Source: Pedobacter sp. HDW13 (GTDB taxonomy: Bacteria > Bacteroidota > Bacteroidia > Sphingobacteriales > Sphingobacteriaceae). Taken from it: a stretch of 64,000 bases of DNA. A model generated the notes under the pieces. It did not search any database. It had not been told where the DNA came from and was given only the letters and a program-made list of their open reading frames with translations. The DNA is taken from NCBI RefSeq assembly GCF_011303555.1, contig NZ_CP049868.1, positions 5,270,001 through 5,334,000 on the forward strand, read 5' to 3'. A program made the position numbers and the translations under genes. Below are positions 18,123-28,036 of the stretch, piece by piece; positions within the stretch are counted from its first letter, which is position 1, and every line of letters begins with the position of its first letter.

Positions 18123-19472
18123 ATGCATAAAACAGTTGTAATCGATATTGTAGGCTTATCTAAGTCAGTTATTGGCGCAAATACACCTTTCTTACAGAAA
18201 TATATTGCTGAAAAACATTTAACCACAATAGCGCCTTTGCTGCCTGCGGTTACTACTGCTGCACAATCGGCTTATTTGACAGGGAAATACCCTGCAGATA
18301 ATGGTATTGTTGGCAATGGTTGGTACGACCATGCAGAAAGTGAAGTAAAGTTCTGGAAACAATCGAACAAACTTGTTCAGGGCGAAAAGATTTGGGATAA
18401 AGCCAAACAGGAAGATCCTAATTTTACCTGTGCCAATATGTTCTGGTGGTACAATATGTATTCGACTGTTGATTATTCGGTAACCCCGCGACCAAATTAC
18501 CTGGCCGATGGACGTAAACTTCCCGATTGTTATTCGCAACCTGCTGAACTACGCGATCACTTGCAAACGAAATTAGGGCAATTCCCCTTATTCCAGTTTT
18601 GGGGGCCAGGGGCTAATATTAAATCGACCCGATGGATTGCCGATGCAGCTATGGAAACCGAAAACCTGCACACCCCAACACTAACGCTGATCTATTTGCC
18701 GCATCTGGATTACTGCTTACAGAAGTTTGGTCCGGATGAAGCTAAAATCGGTACTGAATTGAAGGAGATAGATCAGGTGGTTGCCGATTTGGTTGCTTTT
18801 TACGAAAATAAAGGTGCACGCGTAATTTTACTTTCCGAGTATGGTATTGCACCGGTAAATAACCCCATTCACCTTAACCGTTTGTTCAGGGAGAATGGTT
18901 TGATTCAAATCCGTGAAGAACGTGGTTTGGAATTGCTCGATGCTGGTGCTTCAAAAGCATTTGTAGTAGCCGATCATCAGATTGCGCACGTATACATTAA
19001 TGATAAATCGGTTACCGAACAGGTAAAAGCTTTGCTTAAAAACGTTCCGGGTATAGAACTGGTTCTTGATAAAGCAGCACAACAAACGCACCACATTAAC
19101 CACGAACGCTCCGGCGACCTGGTACTCATGGCCGATGAAAACAGCTGGTTTACCTATTATTTCTGGTTAGATGATGCCAAAGCTCCTGACTATGCCAGGG
19201 TGGTTGATATTCATAAAAAACCAGGTTACGATCCGGTTGAAATGTTTATGACCTCAAAATTACGTGCAGGTTATAAATTACTGAGAAAAAAGGCAGGCTT
19301 CAGGTACGTGATGGATGTGATTCCGCTGGATGCTACCTTAATTAAAGGATCGCACGGAAGGATAAACACCAAAGAAGAATTCAAGCCCGTATTGGTTACG
19401 CCTAACAAGATCGATAAAGCTTTAACGCCGGTAGATGTTTACCAGGTGATATGGGATAGTTTGACTTTATAG
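18123..19472 (+). CDS. eboF: EboF, nucleotide-pyrophosphatase-like protein with altered metal site
   Basis: A 449-residue member of the alkaline phosphatase superfamily (NPP branch) and last gene of the operon. Asp8, the nucleophile Thr44 (PAVTTAAQS), Asp196 (LPHLD) and His411 (KGSHGR) are at the usual NPP positions. Three other metal ligands are changed: the His four residues after Asp196 is Gln200, and the Asp-His pair is Glu239-Tyr240 (LLSEYGIAP). A normal two-zinc centre therefore looks unlikely. There is no signal peptide, so it should be cytoplasmic, unlike the exported phosphatase encoded just downstream on the other strand. Its substrate is unknown. A strong hairpin follows the stop. 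Confidence 0.82.
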   Translation: MHKTVVIDIVGLSKSVIGANTPFLQKYIAEKHLTTIAPLLPAVTTAAQSAYLTGKYPADNGIVGNGWYDHAESEVKFWKQSNKLVQGEKIWDKAKQEDPNFTCANMFWWYNMYSTVDYSVTPRPNYLADGRKLPDCYSQPAELRDHLQTKLGQFPLFQFWGPGANIKSTRWIADAAMETENLHTPTLTLIYLPHLDYCLQKFGPDEAKIGTELKEIDQVVADLVAFYENKGARVILLSEYGIAPVNNPIHLNRLFRENGLIQIREERGLELLDAGASKAFVVADHQIAHVYINDKSVTEQVKALLKNVPGIELVLDKAAQQTHHINHERSGDLVLMADENSWFTYYFWLDDAKAPDYARVVDIHKKPGYDPVEMFMTSKLRAGYKLLRKKAGFRYVMDVIPLDATLIKGSHGRINTKEEFKPVLVTPNKIDKALTPVDVYQVIWDSLTL

Positions 19473-19496
19473 GGGAGTTATTAGTATCAGGTAGTA

Positions 19497-19555
19497 AGTA
19501 TCAAGTATTGAAGATCGATTAGACTTGCTTGAAACTCAATACTTGATACTTTTTT
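19497..19555. terminator. Bidirectional terminator between the ebo and sus operons
   Basis: A perfect 15-bp inverted repeat (AGTATCAAGTATTGA 19497-19511, TCAATACTTGATACT 19536-19550), then six T on the plus strand. It lies between convergent eboF and the phosphatase gene and can serve both. Confidence 0.75.
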
Positions 19556-19556
19556 C

Positions 19557-20795
19557 CTAATTAACCGTAATCCATTTGTTCAGGCTATTATTCGCGCCCT
19601 CTACAACAATTTTATAAAAGGTAGACGAATAATCTTTCAAATCGGCAAAATAGTGCTGTTGGTTGAGATCCACAGTCGCCAGTAAATGGTAATTGTCTTT
19701 CCCACCTGTTTTAAATTCGTTCGTGGTAGCCAGCCATATTTTTACCTTTCCATTCTTTTCGAGCGCCTTCCAGCTAATATCGAGGTGTTTCTGCATAGGA
19801 TTGACTTTAAGGTTAGCCAAAGAAACAGGACCGATAAATGGTATTCCATCAATTTCCTGTAAAACACTTTCGGGTAGCTGTACATGGAGGTAACGGGCTA
19901 TCGAAGGCATAATATCTACCACACCCAGATCAAAATACTGCGCATAGGTATTCAGGTTTTTGTAATTGCTAACCATCCAGGTAGATCTTTGCCTGTCTGA
20001 TTGCCCACCATGACCACGCCCGGTTTTCTCATCGCGTCCATGGTCGGTAGTGATGATAATTAACCAGTCTTCTTTAAATTTCTGCTGGCGATAGTTAATT
20101 GCATCCCAAATTTTTCCTATCTGTGCATCAAGCAGTGTAATGGCATTAGAAAACTCCGGACTATCTCCATAGCGGTGCCCCATATCGTCGGTATATTCCA
20201 GATAAATCCATGAAAGATCCGGAGCATTTTGTTGTAGGGTATGGGCAGCCTGTTTGATAACTTCTTCATCAATCTGATGCATATAAGCCGATTTTTTGTC
20301 GTGCTTAAAGCGTACAGTATCCAGTTCAAAGCCATCAAAAGCATAATCGGGCTTAAAGTTGCCGGTAGCAGCCAGTCCATCGCCAAGCAATTTCGTTCTG
20401 TTATCGGTCCAGCTCGAAAATATAGCTGTTTTTTTATTGGGATACTGGTTTTTGAACACCCTGAAAATATGCTGATAGTTGTAATTAGGTGCCTTAATGT
20501 CGTTATCAGGCACATTGTGTTTATTTACCCAGGTACCGGTAAGTAAACTGTTATAGCCTACAGCAGAGATGGTTGGCGTTTCGTTATAGGTGCCTTTGTC
20601 GCCTCCCACATGCATGCGTGAGTAGGCACCTGCCGTGATGATCTTCTTAAAATTAGGCAGGTTTTCTCGTTCTATCACATCTGCAGGAATGCCATCAGCG
20701 ATAATGTAAACCACTTTCTGCTGACGCTGTTGTGCATTTACAATGGTTGATAAACCCAAGCAGGTAGTAAAAATAACAATCTTCAAGCGCTTCAT
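19557..20795 (-). CDS. Exported alkaline phosphatase superfamily protein
   Basis: A 412-residue secreted enzyme (signal peptide [22 protein letters not shown]) of the nucleotide pyrophosphatase/phosphodiesterase-like group. Readable metal and active-site residues are Asp34 ([10 protein letters not shown]), a likely Ser77 nucleophile ([13 protein letters not shown]), DDMGHRYGD with Asp and His, and the TTDHGRD pair followed by GRGHGG. The C-terminal 80 or so residues look like a small beta domain. It is the last gene of the SusC-SusD-metallophosphoesterase operon, 17 bp after its neighbour, so it likely removes phosphate from, or cleaves a phosphodiester in, whatever the system binds. Confidence 0.82.
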   Translation of the reverse strand: MKRLKIVIFTTCLGLSTIVNAQQRQQKVVYIIADGIPADVIERENLPNFKKIITAGAYSRMHVGGDKGTYNETPTISAVGYNSLLTGTWVNKHNVPDNDIKAPNYNYQHIFRVFKNQYPNKKTAIFSSWTDNRTKLLGDGLAATGNFKPDYAFDGFELDTVRFKHDKKSAYMHQIDEEVIKQAAHTLQQNAPDLSWIYLEYTDDMGHRYGDSPEFSNAITLLDAQIGKIWDAINYRQQKFKEDWLIIITTDHGRDEKTGRGHGGQSDRQRSTWMVSNYKNLNTYAQYFDLGVVDIMPSIARYLHVQLPESVLQEIDGIPFIGPVSLANLKVNPMQKHLDISWKALEKNGKVKIWLATTNEFKTGGKDNYHLLATVDLNQQHYFADLKDYSSTFYKIVVEGANNSLNKWITVN

Positions 20796-20812
20796 TTTTT
20801 TTAGCTTAAATG

Positions 20813-21733
20813 TTAAAAGGAGTGAGGATAATAGGTGTTTTCTACAGTGCCATCAGTATATAGTTTTAACATGGCATATCCTGGAGGCGTTTCTAGATAA
20901 TAACCCGGGCCAGCTGATTCGGCATCGCCTTTACCCCACCAAAAGCCACTCATGGCACCATTACAACAATAAAGCACACCATTATATGCGGTATGATCAG
21001 AAAGGTGGTTGTGACCACTTAAACAGATTTTAACTTTATCGCGGTGTTTATAGAAAAGATCCTTTAGCTTTTTGGCATCCGAATGACCACCGCCTACCAA
21101 TACCTGTGTGGTACCCAAAATAGGATAATGCGACATGATTACCGTAGGTGTAGCCGCTGGTAATTTTTCCAGCTCCTGCTGCAACCAGTTGTACTGTTCA
21201 TCATCAAGTGATATTTTGCTGTTGTTACCATCCAGAATAATAAAATGCCAGTTCTTTTTCGAAAAGCTATAATAACGGTGTGGGATTTTTAAGCGTTTAA
21301 CAACATAGTCTTTACCGTACATTTCATCAGTCTTTGCCGGTGCTTTCCACCAGGGATCGTGATTGCCAATACAGCTGTAAACCTCATGTTTTTCCATACC
21401 TTTAAGGCAGTCATCCCATATCGCCCATTGTTCGGTAACCTGATCGCGTACTACATTATCATATGAGGCATCGTTTATTGAATCGCCTCCGTTTAAGAAA
21501 AAATCTGGCTTATGCTTGCCAATAATCTGTTTTAGGCAGCTCTTAAAACGCTCAGGTGCATTATCACCCGGACGGATGTGTACATCGGTAATATGTGCCA
21601 CGCTAAGTGCCAGTTTTTTATCCTTTCTGTTTTCGCTTTCATTAGCTGTAGCGAAGGCAGGAAGGCTGCCGGTTGCTAATGCACCGGCAGCCAAGCCTAC
21701 TGTTTTTAATAGTGTTCTTCTTTTTATTTCCAT
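20813..21733 (-). CDS. Metallophosphoesterase with Tat signal
   Basis: A 306-residue calcineurin-like phosphoesterase. The twin-arginine export signal is [18 protein letters not shown] (3-20). Two-metal ligands are Asp50 and His52 (ITDVHIRPG), Asp84 (NGGDSIND), Asn124 and His125 (IGNHDPWW), then SHYPILG and GHNHLSDH. It is therefore an exported phosphomonoesterase or phosphodiesterase. It begins 3 bp after the susD-like gene ends and is followed by an exported phosphatase, which makes a four-gene operon for a phosphorylated nutrient the best reading. Confidence 0.87.
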   Translation of the reverse strand: MEIKRRTLLKTVGLAAGALATGSLPAFATANESENRKDKKLALSVAHITDVHIRPGDNAPERFKSCLKQIIGKHKPDFFLNGGDSINDASYDNVVRDQVTEQWAIWDDCLKGMEKHEVYSCIGNHDPWWKAPAKTDEMYGKDYVVKRLKIPHRYYSFSKKNWHFIILDGNNSKISLDDEQYNWLQQELEKLPAATPTVIMSHYPILGTTQVLVGGGHSDAKKLKDLFYKHRDKVKICLSGHNHLSDHTAYNGVLYCCNGAMSGFWWGKGDAESAGPGYYLETPPGYAMLKLYTDGTVENTYYPHSF

Positions 21734-21736
21734 GGT

Positions 21737-23527
21737 TTACCAGCCAAAAATCTGTTTAAGTTTAGGGTTAAGGGTAACTTGTTGTTGCGGAATAGGGCGG
21801 TAGTAGAATTTAGGCTCTTCAAAATTCCTAATCACACTTTCGGTTACAATGTTGCCTCCGCTGTTGCCAGCTTTCAGGTACACAGTAGCATCAGTTCCAA
21901 TGGTTCCGGCACGGTAATATACCAGTTTTACACCTAACGAGTTTTTCTCTTTTTGTTCTTCTGCCGGAACGGTGGCCGTTCTGTCAATTAAGATAATGTC
22001 ATCAACACCATCGCCGGTAAGGTCGTATTTACCTAAGCCTGCAAAGTACATACCTTCTGGACCTTTGGTCAGTAATTTGCCCGCTTTCCAACGCATCAGA
22101 TCATCATATCTTAAGTTTTCGAAGGCAAATTCTACCCTGCGCTCGCGTCTGATTTCGAAGATTACACCCGCGTTTGCGACTACATTCGGATATTGCTGTT
22201 GCAACATCGCATCGGGATTGGCATTTGCAGAACCCAGATTAAGATCGGGCATGCCTGCTCTTTTCCTTAGTAAATTTACCGATTGGTCTAAGTCTGATTG
22301 TGTTAAAGTACCCAGTTCGGCAAGTGCCTCAGCATAGTTAAGCAAAATTTCTGCATAACGGTAAACCGGGAAATCGACACCATTTAAGATGTTATTATCG
22401 GTACTGTTTACATAACCTTTTAGCTGGTGGTAACCGGTAAAGTTTTTGTTTAAACGTTGGATGTAAGGCGTTGCATCAGGTACCCTGGTCCAACCCGGAT
22501 ATACCATGGTTTGCGACATGCGGGGATCGCGGTTTTTAAACTCATCAACAAAACTCTTTTGCGCATAACCCGCTATATCAGTAAAACGCGTACCATCTTT
22601 CATCAGGTAGGTAAGCAGCAGGTCTTTGGCCGGAGCCTGTTCGTAATCGCCAAATACTACACCGTTAACGTTTTGTCCTTTACTTTTGCTCAGGTCGAAA
22701 ATGTTGGCTAAAATCACTTCACTGTTACCGGTTAAATCCTGGCTCGCGAATAAAGTTGCATAATCCTGGTCAGGGCGGTTAGTGTTGTAAATGGTGAATT
22801 TTTTGGCTGTTATAATTTCGCCTGCAACCCTTGCTGCAGTTTGTAAGAAAGTATTTGCAGAACCGCTTAGGTTTAATTCACTGTGGTATTTGCGATAAGT
22901 ACCTTCGTATAAAGCCGCACGGGTGTATAAGGTAGCCACAGCCCATTTGCCTGGGGTACCAACGGGTACACTTTCCCTAACATTTTTATAGGCAAAATCT
23001 AAATCAGCCATAATGCTGTCGGCTATTAGCGCACGCGGATCACGAGGCTTGTAGAGTGCTTCATCCCCAGGCTCTAAAGTCCCCGAGTACCAGGGTACAT
23101 CCGAAAAGCGCTTTATTTTATCGAGATAGAACTCTGCACGATAATAACGGGCAAGACCGGCATAATGATTTTTAATCGCACCAGTAACCTGTGCTTTCTT
23201 AAAATTCTCTAAAAAGTAATTTATGTTACGCAATCTGCCCCAGCTCCAGCCGGTTGTAATGTTTTGGGCATTCGCACTTCCTAACATGATGTTTTTAACC
23301 TCAACAGCGGCTGTAGTGGCTACGTTATCGGTACTCTGATCGTTCAGGTAACTGTTGCGATCGGGTTGCGATAACAGACCGTTTACATACAAGGCCAAAT
23401 CCTCTTCTGTATTGAAGAAAAGATTGGGTGAAATAGAGGTTTGCGGATAGCGGTCTAAGTCACCTTTTTTACAGGCGGTAAATGTACCGGCAAGACCAAT
23501 AAACAATATATATATGTACTTTTTCAT
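21737..23527 (-). CDS. SusD/RagB-family nutrient-binding lipoprotein
   Basis: A 596-residue outer-surface lipoprotein with the lipobox TFTAC (Cys19) followed by KKGDLDRYPQ. The N-terminal TPR-like part of SusD proteins and the C-terminal RagB domain are both present; PVYRYAEILLNYAEALAELG and FEIRRERRVEFAFENLRYDDLMRW are strongly typical of the family. It caps the SusC channel that precedes it by 36 bp and gives ligand specificity. The neighbours are phosphoesterases rather than glycoside hydrolases, so the ligand may be a phosphorylated small molecule. Confidence 0.93.
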   Translation of the reverse strand: MKKYIYILFIGLAGTFTACKKGDLDRYPQTSISPNLFFNTEEDLALYVNGLLSQPDRNSYLNDQSTDNVATTAAVEVKNIMLGSANAQNITTGWSWGRLRNINYFLENFKKAQVTGAIKNHYAGLARYYRAEFYLDKIKRFSDVPWYSGTLEPGDEALYKPRDPRALIADSIMADLDFAYKNVRESVPVGTPGKWAVATLYTRAALYEGTYRKYHSELNLSGSANTFLQTAARVAGEIITAKKFTIYNTNRPDQDYATLFASQDLTGNSEVILANIFDLSKSKGQNVNGVVFGDYEQAPAKDLLLTYLMKDGTRFTDIAGYAQKSFVDEFKNRDPRMSQTMVYPGWTRVPDATPYIQRLNKNFTGYHQLKGYVNSTDNNILNGVDFPVYRYAEILLNYAEALAELGTLTQSDLDQSVNLLRKRAGMPDLNLGSANANPDAMLQQQYPNVVANAGVIFEIRRERRVEFAFENLRYDDLMRWKAGKLLTKGPEGMYFAGLGKYDLTGDGVDDIILIDRTATVPAEEQKEKNSLGVKLVYYRAGTIGTDATVYLKAGNSGGNIVTESVIRNFEEPKFYYRPIPQQQVTLNPKLKQIFGW

Positions 23528-23563
23528 TTAATTGTTTTTGAAATGTGATAAATCTTTGTTGGA

Positions 23564-26500
23564 TTAGAAATCAAGGTTTAAACCTATTGCATACCTACGT
23601 TGGTAAGGGTAAGCCCAGGCTGATGGGCCCTGGTTAACTGCTTCAGGATCGATAAATTTCTTGATTGTAGAAAACTCATAAAGATTATCGGCGGTTACAA
23701 ATAAGCGCAAACGGTTAATGCTCACTTTTTTAGTCCATTTAGCAGGGAAGGTGTAACCTAATGATACGTTTTTGATACGCAGGTAAGCACCGTTTAACAG
23801 GTATTTGGTTTGCGGGATATCCAATCCGGCACCGTAGTTGGCATCAGCAAGCCACGATTGTAATACAGGGTATTGCGAATCGGTATTGGCATCGGCCAGA
23901 CCAGCTGCCAGATAAGCAGCCGAATGTTTTGCACGTTGCTCGGGAGAATCTGCTGCGCCGCGGTAAAAATCAAGATTCCATGGGTATACGTTTGCGTAAG
24001 GCTGTTGGTACGGACCCCAGAAAAGATAATGGTGCGGATAAAAATCTCTTTTCAATACCCCTTGTAAGAATACCGAAATATCAAAACCGTTCCAGTCCAT
24101 ATTCAGGTTTGCGCCAATGGTATAGCGGTCGGCACTATTACCAATTATTTTTAAATCTTTCGGATCGTTTGCACTTAAGCCGCGTTCTATTTTCTTATTG
24201 CCATCCTGATCAACATATTTTGGCCAGCCTTCTACAATAGATAATGCACCCCATGGAATAATGGCCGATTCATCTAAAGCAGCAATTTCTGCTTTACTGC
24301 GGAAAACACCATCGTTTTCCAATCCCCATATTTCGCCAAGAGTTTGTCCTTCACGGAAAGCACTTGAAAACAAGTTCTGGTCGTTCTTATATTTAGTAAT
24401 TTTGGCCTTAGAATCGGCAAGGAATATTTTGGTTTCGAAATTGAAAGGTTTATCAGCTACTATAAACTTATCTCTGTACGATACCGAAAGTTCCCACCCT
24501 TTAGTACGCAGATCTGCAACATTTTGACGTGGTGGTGCGGTTCCCATTACACCCGGTAGCTCCTGTCCATTAGCTAACATTCCTTTTGTATCACGGATGT
24601 AGTAATCGAAAGTGAAGGAAAGTTTATCGTTTAGCAGCCCGATATCAGTACCCAGATTTAGAGTCGATACCCTCTCCCAGGTATAAGTTTTTGGATCTAT
24701 TTTTAAACCCGGTGCACCGTTAATGATCTGGTTTTGGCCGGCACCACCAATCAGGTAACCCGATGTACTTGTTTCCAACGATTGGATATAGCTAAAGTCA
24801 CCTACATTTTGGTTACCCAAATCGCCATAAGAGGCACGCAGTTTAAATGTATTGAAAGCTGGGGCCAATGGCTTAAAGAATTCTTCGTTACTGGCTATCC
24901 AGGCCACAGAAGCTGATGGGAAAAATCCCCACCGTCTCAGAACTGGAAAACGTGATGAACCATCGTACCGACCGGTAGCTTCTAATATATATCTGTTTTT
25001 ATAAGTGTAGTTTAAACGGCTGAAGGCACTGTTGGTGGCATAAGCAGTATAGCCTGCAGTTGCTGTAGCCGCACCACTGGTAAGCGAAAGATAAGGTGTT
25101 GATGAAGAAATAAGCACCTGTCTCGACGCATTTACTGCAGAATAATTGTAGTCTTCACTGTTAAAACCTGCCATGGCGCTAAAAAAATGATCGCCAATTG
25201 TTTTTTTATAGGTGGCGTATAAGTTAAAGGCATTATTGTACAGGTAACCATTGTTCTCGCTTACTGAGCCGGTTCCGCCTTCTTCACGAATATCGTTAGG
25301 GCCATAACCGATTTTATATTTTTTGGCATCCGCATGGCTTTTCCAAAGCTCGCGCTTAAAAGAGGCATCACCATTTACCTGTAAGTCGCCATTTAAAAAG
25401 AGGGCAGTGGCGCTTGTAATGTTCTGAAAGCCAAACATGTTTTGTAAGCTTTTTCCGCCATCTACCAATCTTGCAGCCAATCTCCCGGCTGATGTATTGG
25501 CCCAGGTACCATCGGGGTTTGTAGCCACATCGGTTGGCATCAGGTAATAAAGGTCAGTAATGCTTGAGTTTGGCAGCGCCCGCTTGGTTTCATAAATGTT
25601 CAGGTTATTATCAACCTTAAGCCACGAAATTGGCGAGAAACCTACTTTTGATCTTAAGCCATAACGGTCCCAGTAATCGGCCGTTAATTTGTTTAAACCA
25701 TTATCTTTAGCATAATCAGCCGATAGATAATAGGTTAGAGGCTTGTTATTTACAGTAGCACCGCCCGAAAAAGTAAGGGTATGGCTTTTAGATAAACTCT
25801 GATTGTTAAAAAAATAGTTGTACCAATCGTTACTACCCATATAAGCCCATTTTGTAGGGTCTTTCGGATCGAGGCGCGTATCAGCGATGGATGGGTTGTC
25901 TGATCTTTCTTTAGCCCACTTGTAGTATTCGTCAGAATAATTAACATAATCCCATGGGGTGTTATCTGTTGCTGTTTCCAGTACCCTCGAGAAAATGTAA
26001 GGGTCGGTTACAGGCTTAGGCAATAAAGTTGGTTTGGCCCATGACAGGTAAGTATTGTAGCTAATTACATTACGACCAGCAGCGCCTTGTTTGGTGGTGA
26101 TTAAAATTACACCGAAAGCTGCCCTGGCACCATAAATAGCAGACGAAGCTGCATCGCGCAATACGGTAAACGACGTAATATCAGAAGGGGTTAAGCGTAA
26201 CATATCGTCGTTGCTTGTAGCCGGAATACCATCAATTACAATTAATGGAGAACCACCGTTAATTGAAGTATATCCCCTGATATTGATATTGGGTAGCGAG
26301 CCTGGCGCACCACCGGCATAGGTAATGTTTAAACCCGGGCTAATTCCCTGCAAACCTTGCAGTACGTTAGTTACCGGCCTTGACTCGAGTTGCTTGCCCG
26401 AAATCTGATCGATTGCACCGGCAATGTTGATTTTTTTCTTTGTGCCAAAACCAACTACTACAACTTCATCCAGGTTAGCGTAATCGGGCATTAGGGCTAC

Positions 26501-26776
26501 ATCTATTTTTGTTTGTCCGTTTAATGCAATTTCTTGCTGTTTATAGCCAATGTAAGTGAAAACCAGAATAGCATTTGCCTTCAGGTCGTTAATTGTATAA
26601 GCACCATTGCCATTAGTAGCGAGGTGCTGATTTGTTCCTCTTACCGAAATGTTTACGGCAGGGAGGGTTTCTTTAGTCTTTGCATCAGAGACTACCCCTT
26701 TTACGGTAATACCCTGGGCAAAGGCGCTGGCCGATAAAATCAGCAGCGCAAAAATCCATAATAGTTTTTTTTTCAT
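23564..26776 (-). CDS. SusC/RagA-family TonB-linked outer membrane transporter
   Basis: A 1070-residue TonB-dependent importer. Signal peptide MKKKLLWIFALLILSASAFA, then a carboxypeptidase-regulatory-like domain (about 22-100), the family phrase LDEVVVVGFGTKKKINIAGA (103-122), a plug domain with the SusC signature IRGYTSINGGSPLIVIDGIP, and a 22-strand barrel ending in Phe. It forms the channel for the SusD-like lipoprotein encoded next. It is the first gene of the operon and is divergent from a TetR regulator 190 bp away, which may control it. No anti-sigma factor pair of the usual SusC type is seen nearby. Confidence 0.95.
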   Translation of the reverse strand: MKKKLLWIFALLILSASAFAQGITVKGVVSDAKTKETLPAVNISVRGTNQHLATNGNGAYTINDLKANAILVFTYIGYKQQEIALNGQTKIDVALMPDYANLDEVVVVGFGTKKKINIAGAIDQISGKQLESRPVTNVLQGLQGISPGLNITYAGGAPGSLPNINIRGYTSINGGSPLIVIDGIPATSNDDMLRLTPSDITSFTVLRDAASSAIYGARAAFGVILITTKQGAAGRNVISYNTYLSWAKPTLLPKPVTDPYIFSRVLETATDNTPWDYVNYSDEYYKWAKERSDNPSIADTRLDPKDPTKWAYMGSNDWYNYFFNNQSLSKSHTLTFSGGATVNNKPLTYYLSADYAKDNGLNKLTADYWDRYGLRSKVGFSPISWLKVDNNLNIYETKRALPNSSITDLYYLMPTDVATNPDGTWANTSAGRLAARLVDGGKSLQNMFGFQNITSATALFLNGDLQVNGDASFKRELWKSHADAKKYKIGYGPNDIREEGGTGSVSENNGYLYNNAFNLYATYKKTIGDHFFSAMAGFNSEDYNYSAVNASRQVLISSSTPYLSLTSGAATATAGYTAYATNSAFSRLNYTYKNRYILEATGRYDGSSRFPVLRRWGFFPSASVAWIASNEEFFKPLAPAFNTFKLRASYGDLGNQNVGDFSYIQSLETSTSGYLIGGAGQNQIINGAPGLKIDPKTYTWERVSTLNLGTDIGLLNDKLSFTFDYYIRDTKGMLANGQELPGVMGTAPPRQNVADLRTKGWELSVSYRDKFIVADKPFNFETKIFLADSKAKITKYKNDQNLFSSAFREGQTLGEIWGLENDGVFRSKAEIAALDESAIIPWGALSIVEGWPKYVDQDGNKKIERGLSANDPKDLKIIGNSADRYTIGANLNMDWNGFDISVFLQGVLKRDFYPHHYLFWGPYQQPYANVYPWNLDFYRGAADSPEQRAKHSAAYLAAGLADANTDSQYPVLQSWLADANYGAGLDIPQTKYLLNGAYLRIKNVSLGYTFPAKWTKKVSINRLRLFVTADNLYEFSTIKKFIDPEAVNQGPSAWAYPYQRRYAIGLNLDF

Positions 26777-26966
26777 TTTGCTTGATAATTGTTTGGTTTA
26801 AATGTGATAGTTGTTTTTTGGCGGCCGCTAAATTGAACATATCATATTAAGGTTAAGTTAAAACTAAATTAATATATTGATTGAACATTCATTTAATTTA
26901 TTTGAAAAAATAAATTTGTGGAATTCTACTACTTTGGTTAGTTTGCCCCATTAAATTAACAGCAGT

Positions 26967-27593
26967 ATGGGAAGGAAAAGCCTAAAAGAGACAAGGCAAC
27001 TGGAAATCATCAAAGTATTTTATCAAGTTGCCAAAAAGGAAGGCTACGAAAATAGCTCTATAGCCAAAATTGCCAAAGTAATGGATATTAACCCAAGTTT
27101 AATTATTCATTATTTTAAAACTAAAGAAGACCTCAGTTATGCGCTGATCGACTATATTTTGGAACGATATTTACTTATTTACACCATTAAAGATAAAGGC
27201 GAACCGAAACTGGAAGACCTCCAGAAAACGGTAGAAATGTTGTTTTCTAAAAAATGGAACCTGCTTTTTGATGATGGGTTGTTTTATACTTTTTACGCGC
27301 TGGCTTTTAGGGAGAAAAAGATCAAAGCGAAATATAAATTAATACTGGACTCGTTGCGCAAAGGATTGGCAGATATGATTGAGGTTTGTAATGCAAAAGG
27401 ATTAACCTCAATTAAAAATCCGCAAACTACGGCAGATCTGATTTTCGTACTGGTAGATGGGGCATACTTTTACCTCTCGTTGGAAAGCGATAAGAAAGCC
27501 TATACCGAAAGGCTTGGCTATTATAAACATAAGGCTTATCAGATTTTGGGGATAGAACAGTTAAGCCTCGTTGGTGCGCTTTCTGCTGGTTAA
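26967..27593 (+). CDS. TetR-family transcriptional regulator
   Basis: A 208-residue repressor-type protein. The N-terminal helix-turn-helix is in NSSIAKIAKVMDINPSLIIH (about 31-50), followed by YFKTKEDL, the classic end of the TetR DNA-binding domain; the C-terminal part is the ligand-binding helical domain. It is divergent from the SusC gene, with 190 bp between, and is the best candidate regulator of that operon. I found no clear palindrome in the shared spacer. Its 3' end overlaps the convergent small membrane gene by 33 bp. Confidence 0.87.
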   Translation: MGRKSLKETRQLEIIKVFYQVAKKEGYENSSIAKIAKVMDINPSLIIHYFKTKEDLSYALIDYILERYLLIYTIKDKGEPKLEDLQKTVEMLFSKKWNLLFDDGLFYTFYALAFREKKIKAKYKLILDSLRKGLADMIEVCNAKGLTSIKNPQTTADLIFVLVDGAYFYLSLESDKKAYTERLGYYKHKAYQILGIEQLSLVGALSAG

Positions 27594-27824
27594 CTGTCGG
27601 CCAAGCGCATAAACGCCAATGGTCATCCACAACAGGTTGGCCGCTGCATTAGGCAGGTCGCTCGTATCAAGTGCAGTTAGTGCCAGGCACAGGCCGCCCA
27701 CAACATTAAGTAACTGAAAGGTCCACGATTCTGCTTTTATTACTTTTAAACTTAATAAGAGGTAGCCTAAAGTACAAAATAGTACACCCAGCCAGCCTAT
27801 ACAGGTCATGATTAATTTTGTCAT
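27561..27824 (-). CDS. CBU_0592-like small membrane protein
   Basis: An 87-residue protein with three membrane helices and a short basic tail (GRQLTSRKRTNEA). MTCIGWLGVLFCTLGYLLL followed by LLNVVGGLCLALTAL resembles the CBU_0592 family, whose function is unknown. I start at ATG 27822-27824; the longer form would need a TTG. It overlaps the end of the tetR gene by 33 bp in convergent orientation. Confidence 0.65.
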   Translation of the reverse strand: MTKLIMTCIGWLGVLFCTLGYLLLSLKVIKAESWTFQLLNVVGGLCLALTALDTSDLPNAAANLLWMTIGVYALGRQLTSRKRTNEA

Positions 27825-27884
27825 ATCGCTAAAAATTGCGGCCAATATAACAAATTACCCTTAGCAGTGCAGGCTATTTAAATA

Positions 27885-27902
27885 CATTATTGGAGAATAA
27901 TG
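27885..27902. repeat. Short perfect inverted repeat
   Basis: CATTATT (27885-27891) and AATAATG (27896-27902) are exact reverse complements around GGAG. It lies about 190 bp before the efflux operon and might be a protein site; support is only the symmetry. Confidence 0.3.
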
Positions 27903-27950
27903 ATTGTATGTTAAAATGCAGTATTCTTAAAAAACTCATCCAACTCTTTT

Positions 27951-27991
27951 TGCCCGATATGAAACAAAATGTTCGATATCGGGCATTTTTT
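27951..27991 (+). promoter_or_regulatory. Hairpin or upstream activator site before the efflux operon
   Basis: TGCCCGATAT (27951-27960) and ATATCGGGCA (27976-27985) are exact reverse complements 15 bp apart, followed by six T. It has the form of a rho-independent terminator, yet no plus-strand gene ends nearby (the tetR stop is about 360 bp upstream). Its centre is about 90 bp upstream of the predicted sigma-54 start, the usual place for an activator-binding site. Confidence 0.45.
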
Positions 27992-28036
27992 GTTTTTGAA
28001 TAATTTTCAAATAATTGTTTTTCAGTATTTTAACTT

